In this document: one piece after another, positions 31,132 through 32,516 of the stretch
Layout: every line of letters begins with the position of its first letter
How positions within the stretch are numbered: position 1 is the stretch's first letter
Source of the DNA: Deltaproteobacteria bacterium
Lineage (GTDB): Bacteria; Myxococcota_A; Polyangia; JAAYKL01
Assembly (NCBI GenBank): GCA_016936575.1
Contig: JAFGXQ010000003.1
Location: forward strand, 1 to 32,516
Direction: 5' to 3'
Length of the DNA: 32,516 nt
Translations under genes and position numbers: made by a program
The notes under the pieces: model-generated
Database searches by the model: none
Told to the model about the DNA's origin: nothing
Seen by the model: only the letters and a program-made list of their open reading frames with translations

Positions 31132-32516
31132 ATGCGACATATCACTTTTGCACAATTCATTTATTCTCTTTTCATCCTGTTTTTCACAAGCGCGTGTGTG
31201 GGCAAAGATGACGGAGAGTCGGTACCTTATGAAGAAGGGGTATACACAGATACTGACACCGACGCGGACACCGACGCGGACACCGATGCAGATACCGATT
31301 CGGACACCGACACGGACACAGATTCGGATGTCCAGCCCAACCCATCGTGCGGAACAAGCGCAAACGAAACGCTGGCGGGCACCAACCTGTTTTTGGAATA
31401 TGTCGATGGGCTCAACCAGGACGACGTGGATGCGAAAGTAACCGACGCGGTCAACCGATTTTTCGGCATCGGCACCGGCGAGTCGAACGTTCCGAATGTG
31501 GAAGAAGGGTATCGACTGTACTTTGAATTACCCCAAGATAACTCCATGGCATTTATCTGGGCGGCGGATTCCGATGATGTTCGCAGCGAGGGCATGTCGT
31601 ACGGCATGATGATTGCTGTGCAGATGGACATGCAGACGCAGTTCGACAAACTGTGGCGTTTCGCAAAAACGTATATCCAGTACAACGAAAACACGCCCAT
31701 CGACAGTTGGCGCTACTACTTCCGTTGGCGGGGAACGGTGAATCACACCAGCGCATCCAACTGGCCTGTTCAATACGAATCTGAAACCGTTCCCGCACCG
31801 GATGGGGATGAGTATTTCGCGGCAGCACTCTATCTGGCCCACCAACGCTGGGGCAGTGCCGGCGAAATAAACTACAAAGGAGAGGCCGACAACATCACCG
31901 ACGCCATGCTGAATAATCCCGCCGACAACGGCGGACATTTTCCCCTGTTTTATTCCGAGCAGAGTCAGGTGGTTTTCGTACCGTACGGGGATTCGAACTA
32001 TTTCACCGACCCCAGCTACCACCTGCCGGGGTTCTACGAGCTGTTCGCGCTGCTCGGTCCAAGTGCCGACCGGGACCGCTGGTGTGAAATTGCCGCTGTC
32101 AGCCGTAGCTTTCTCGTCGACGCCGCGCACGACACCACCGGACTCCACTCGGACTACGCCACCTTCGACGGACGTCCCATCGAATTCAACGCCGGTGACG
32201 GACACAATCGGTTCAAGTACGATGCCTGGAGGGTTATCATGAATATGGCGGTGGACTACGCATGGTTCAGTCAGGACAGCCGGATGCAGACACAAATAAC
32301 CAAGTACCACGCATTCTTCAACAATCACCTGGCTGAAAACAATGTTGAAAACAGCATCTTCGATGTGAACGGCAGTAACCCGGAAGGAAACTACTCCTCC
32401 GCGCTGACCGCAACGCTGGCAACCGGCGCGATTGCATCGACCGACGCCAATGTTGCTACCTACGTGAACAACCTGTGGAATGTGTATCAACAGTCCGGCC
32501 AGTGGCGCTACTATCA
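31132..32516 (+). CDS. GH8 family glycoside hydrolase lipoprotein (reducing-end xylanase-like), partial
   Basis: The first 461 codons, cut by the window end. Signal peptide with lipobox TSAC (Cys22), then Lys-Asp-Asp within four residues, and a repetitive Asp/Thr/Ala linker (39-66). From ~85 onward it is a GH8 (alpha/alpha)6 barrel: probable general acid Glu153 in RSEGMSYGMM, EEYFAAALYLAHQRWG-type helices, DPSYHLPGFYELFALLG, and a probable base Asp in FKYDAWRV. DPSYHLPGFYELF and the overall spacing fit reducing-end xylose-releasing exo-oligoxylanases (Rex) better than GH8 endoglucanases. It would trim xylo-oligosaccharides at the cell surface, working with the GH43 enzymes. AAGGA precedes the ATG at 7-bp spacing. 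Confidence 0.9.
   Translation, partial: MRHITFAQFIYSLFILFFTSACVGKDDGESVPYEEGVYTDTDTDADTDADTDADTDSDTDTDTDSDVQPNPSCGTSANETLAGTNLFLEYVDGLNQDDVDAKVTDAVNRFFGIGTGESNVPNVEEGYRLYFELPQDNSMAFIWAADSDDVRSEGMSYGMMIAVQMDMQTQFDKLWRFAKTYIQYNENTPIDSWRYYFRWRGTVNHTSASNWPVQYESETVPAPDGDEYFAAALYLAHQRWGSAGEINYKGEADNITDAMLNNPADNGGHFPLFYSEQSQVVFVPYGDSNYFTDPSYHLPGFYELFALLGPSADRDRWCEIAAVSRSFLVDAAHDTTGLHSDYATFDGRPIEFNAGDGHNRFKYDAWRVIMNMAVDYAWFSQDSRMQTQITKYHAFFNNHLAENNVENSIFDVNGSNPEGNYSSALTATLATGAIASTDANVATYVNNLWNVYQQSGQWRYY

Noticed and set aside
31528..32490. Minus-strand frame of 320 codons at the right end
   Set aside because: The plus strand encodes a clear GH8 catalytic domain with SEGMSYGMM and DPSYHLPGFYELF; the antisense frame is a shadow.

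Overview
The window looks like a chromosomal piece of a mid-GC, fibre-degrading bacterium of the Myxococcota/deltaproteobacterial type. The reasons are two very large lipoproteins built from myxococcal-type Cys-rich repeats (DUF4215 / myxo_disulf_rep) around a fibro-slime domain, DNDxDGxxDC-type Cys/Asp motifs, Asp/Thr-rich linkers, and the core order rpsF-rpsR-rplI-dnaB. The taxonomic call is an inference from protein families; no rRNA is present.

Layout. 1-146 is an AT-rich 9-10 bp tandem array. 230-10362 is a tightly packed plus-strand six-gene run: carbohydrate-binding-like lipoprotein, three-domain GH43 lipoprotein, RND efflux adaptor, RND pump, TolC-like outer-membrane factor, second GH43 lipoprotein. 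10420-12195 (minus) is a LacI-type sugar-sensor protein that lacks any DNA-binding domain. 12588-13841 is a CBM-like lipoprotein. 13880-17944 (minus) is a 1354-aa lipoprotein with 12 Cys-rich repeats on each side of a fibro-slime domain. 18229-18672 is a small lipoprotein. 18900-21642 is rpsF-rpsR-rplI-dnaB. 21727-22373 is a VapBC-like toxin-antitoxin pair. 22385-23833 (minus) is a eukaryote-like adenylosuccinate lyase. 24009-24392 is a small membrane protein. 24477-26711 (minus) is a second fibro-slime lipoprotein (5+4 repeats). 26938-28278 is rimO. 28634-29548 is an Rpn-family nuclease. 29753-30952 is ornithine aminotransferase. 31132 to the window end is a GH8 lipoprotein, cut by the edge.

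How they fit together. Nine genes carry lipobox or lipobox-like signal peptides, none with Asp at +2. They include two GH43, one GH8 (closest to reducing-end xylose-releasing enzymes), two CBM-like proteins and two fibro-slime proteins. This reads as an outer-membrane, possibly surface-exposed, xylan/plant-fibre apparatus. The most interesting regulatory signal is a 15-bp dyad, GTWAA-N5-TTWAC followed by AAA(G/C), just downstream of predicted promoters of three of these loci (191-209, 12523-12541, 31075-31093). In the first two the -35, -10 and dyad have identical spacing. This suggests an undescribed regulon linking the CAZyme/efflux operon, the CBM-like lipoprotein and the GH8 gene. Housekeeping genes lie between these accessory loci.
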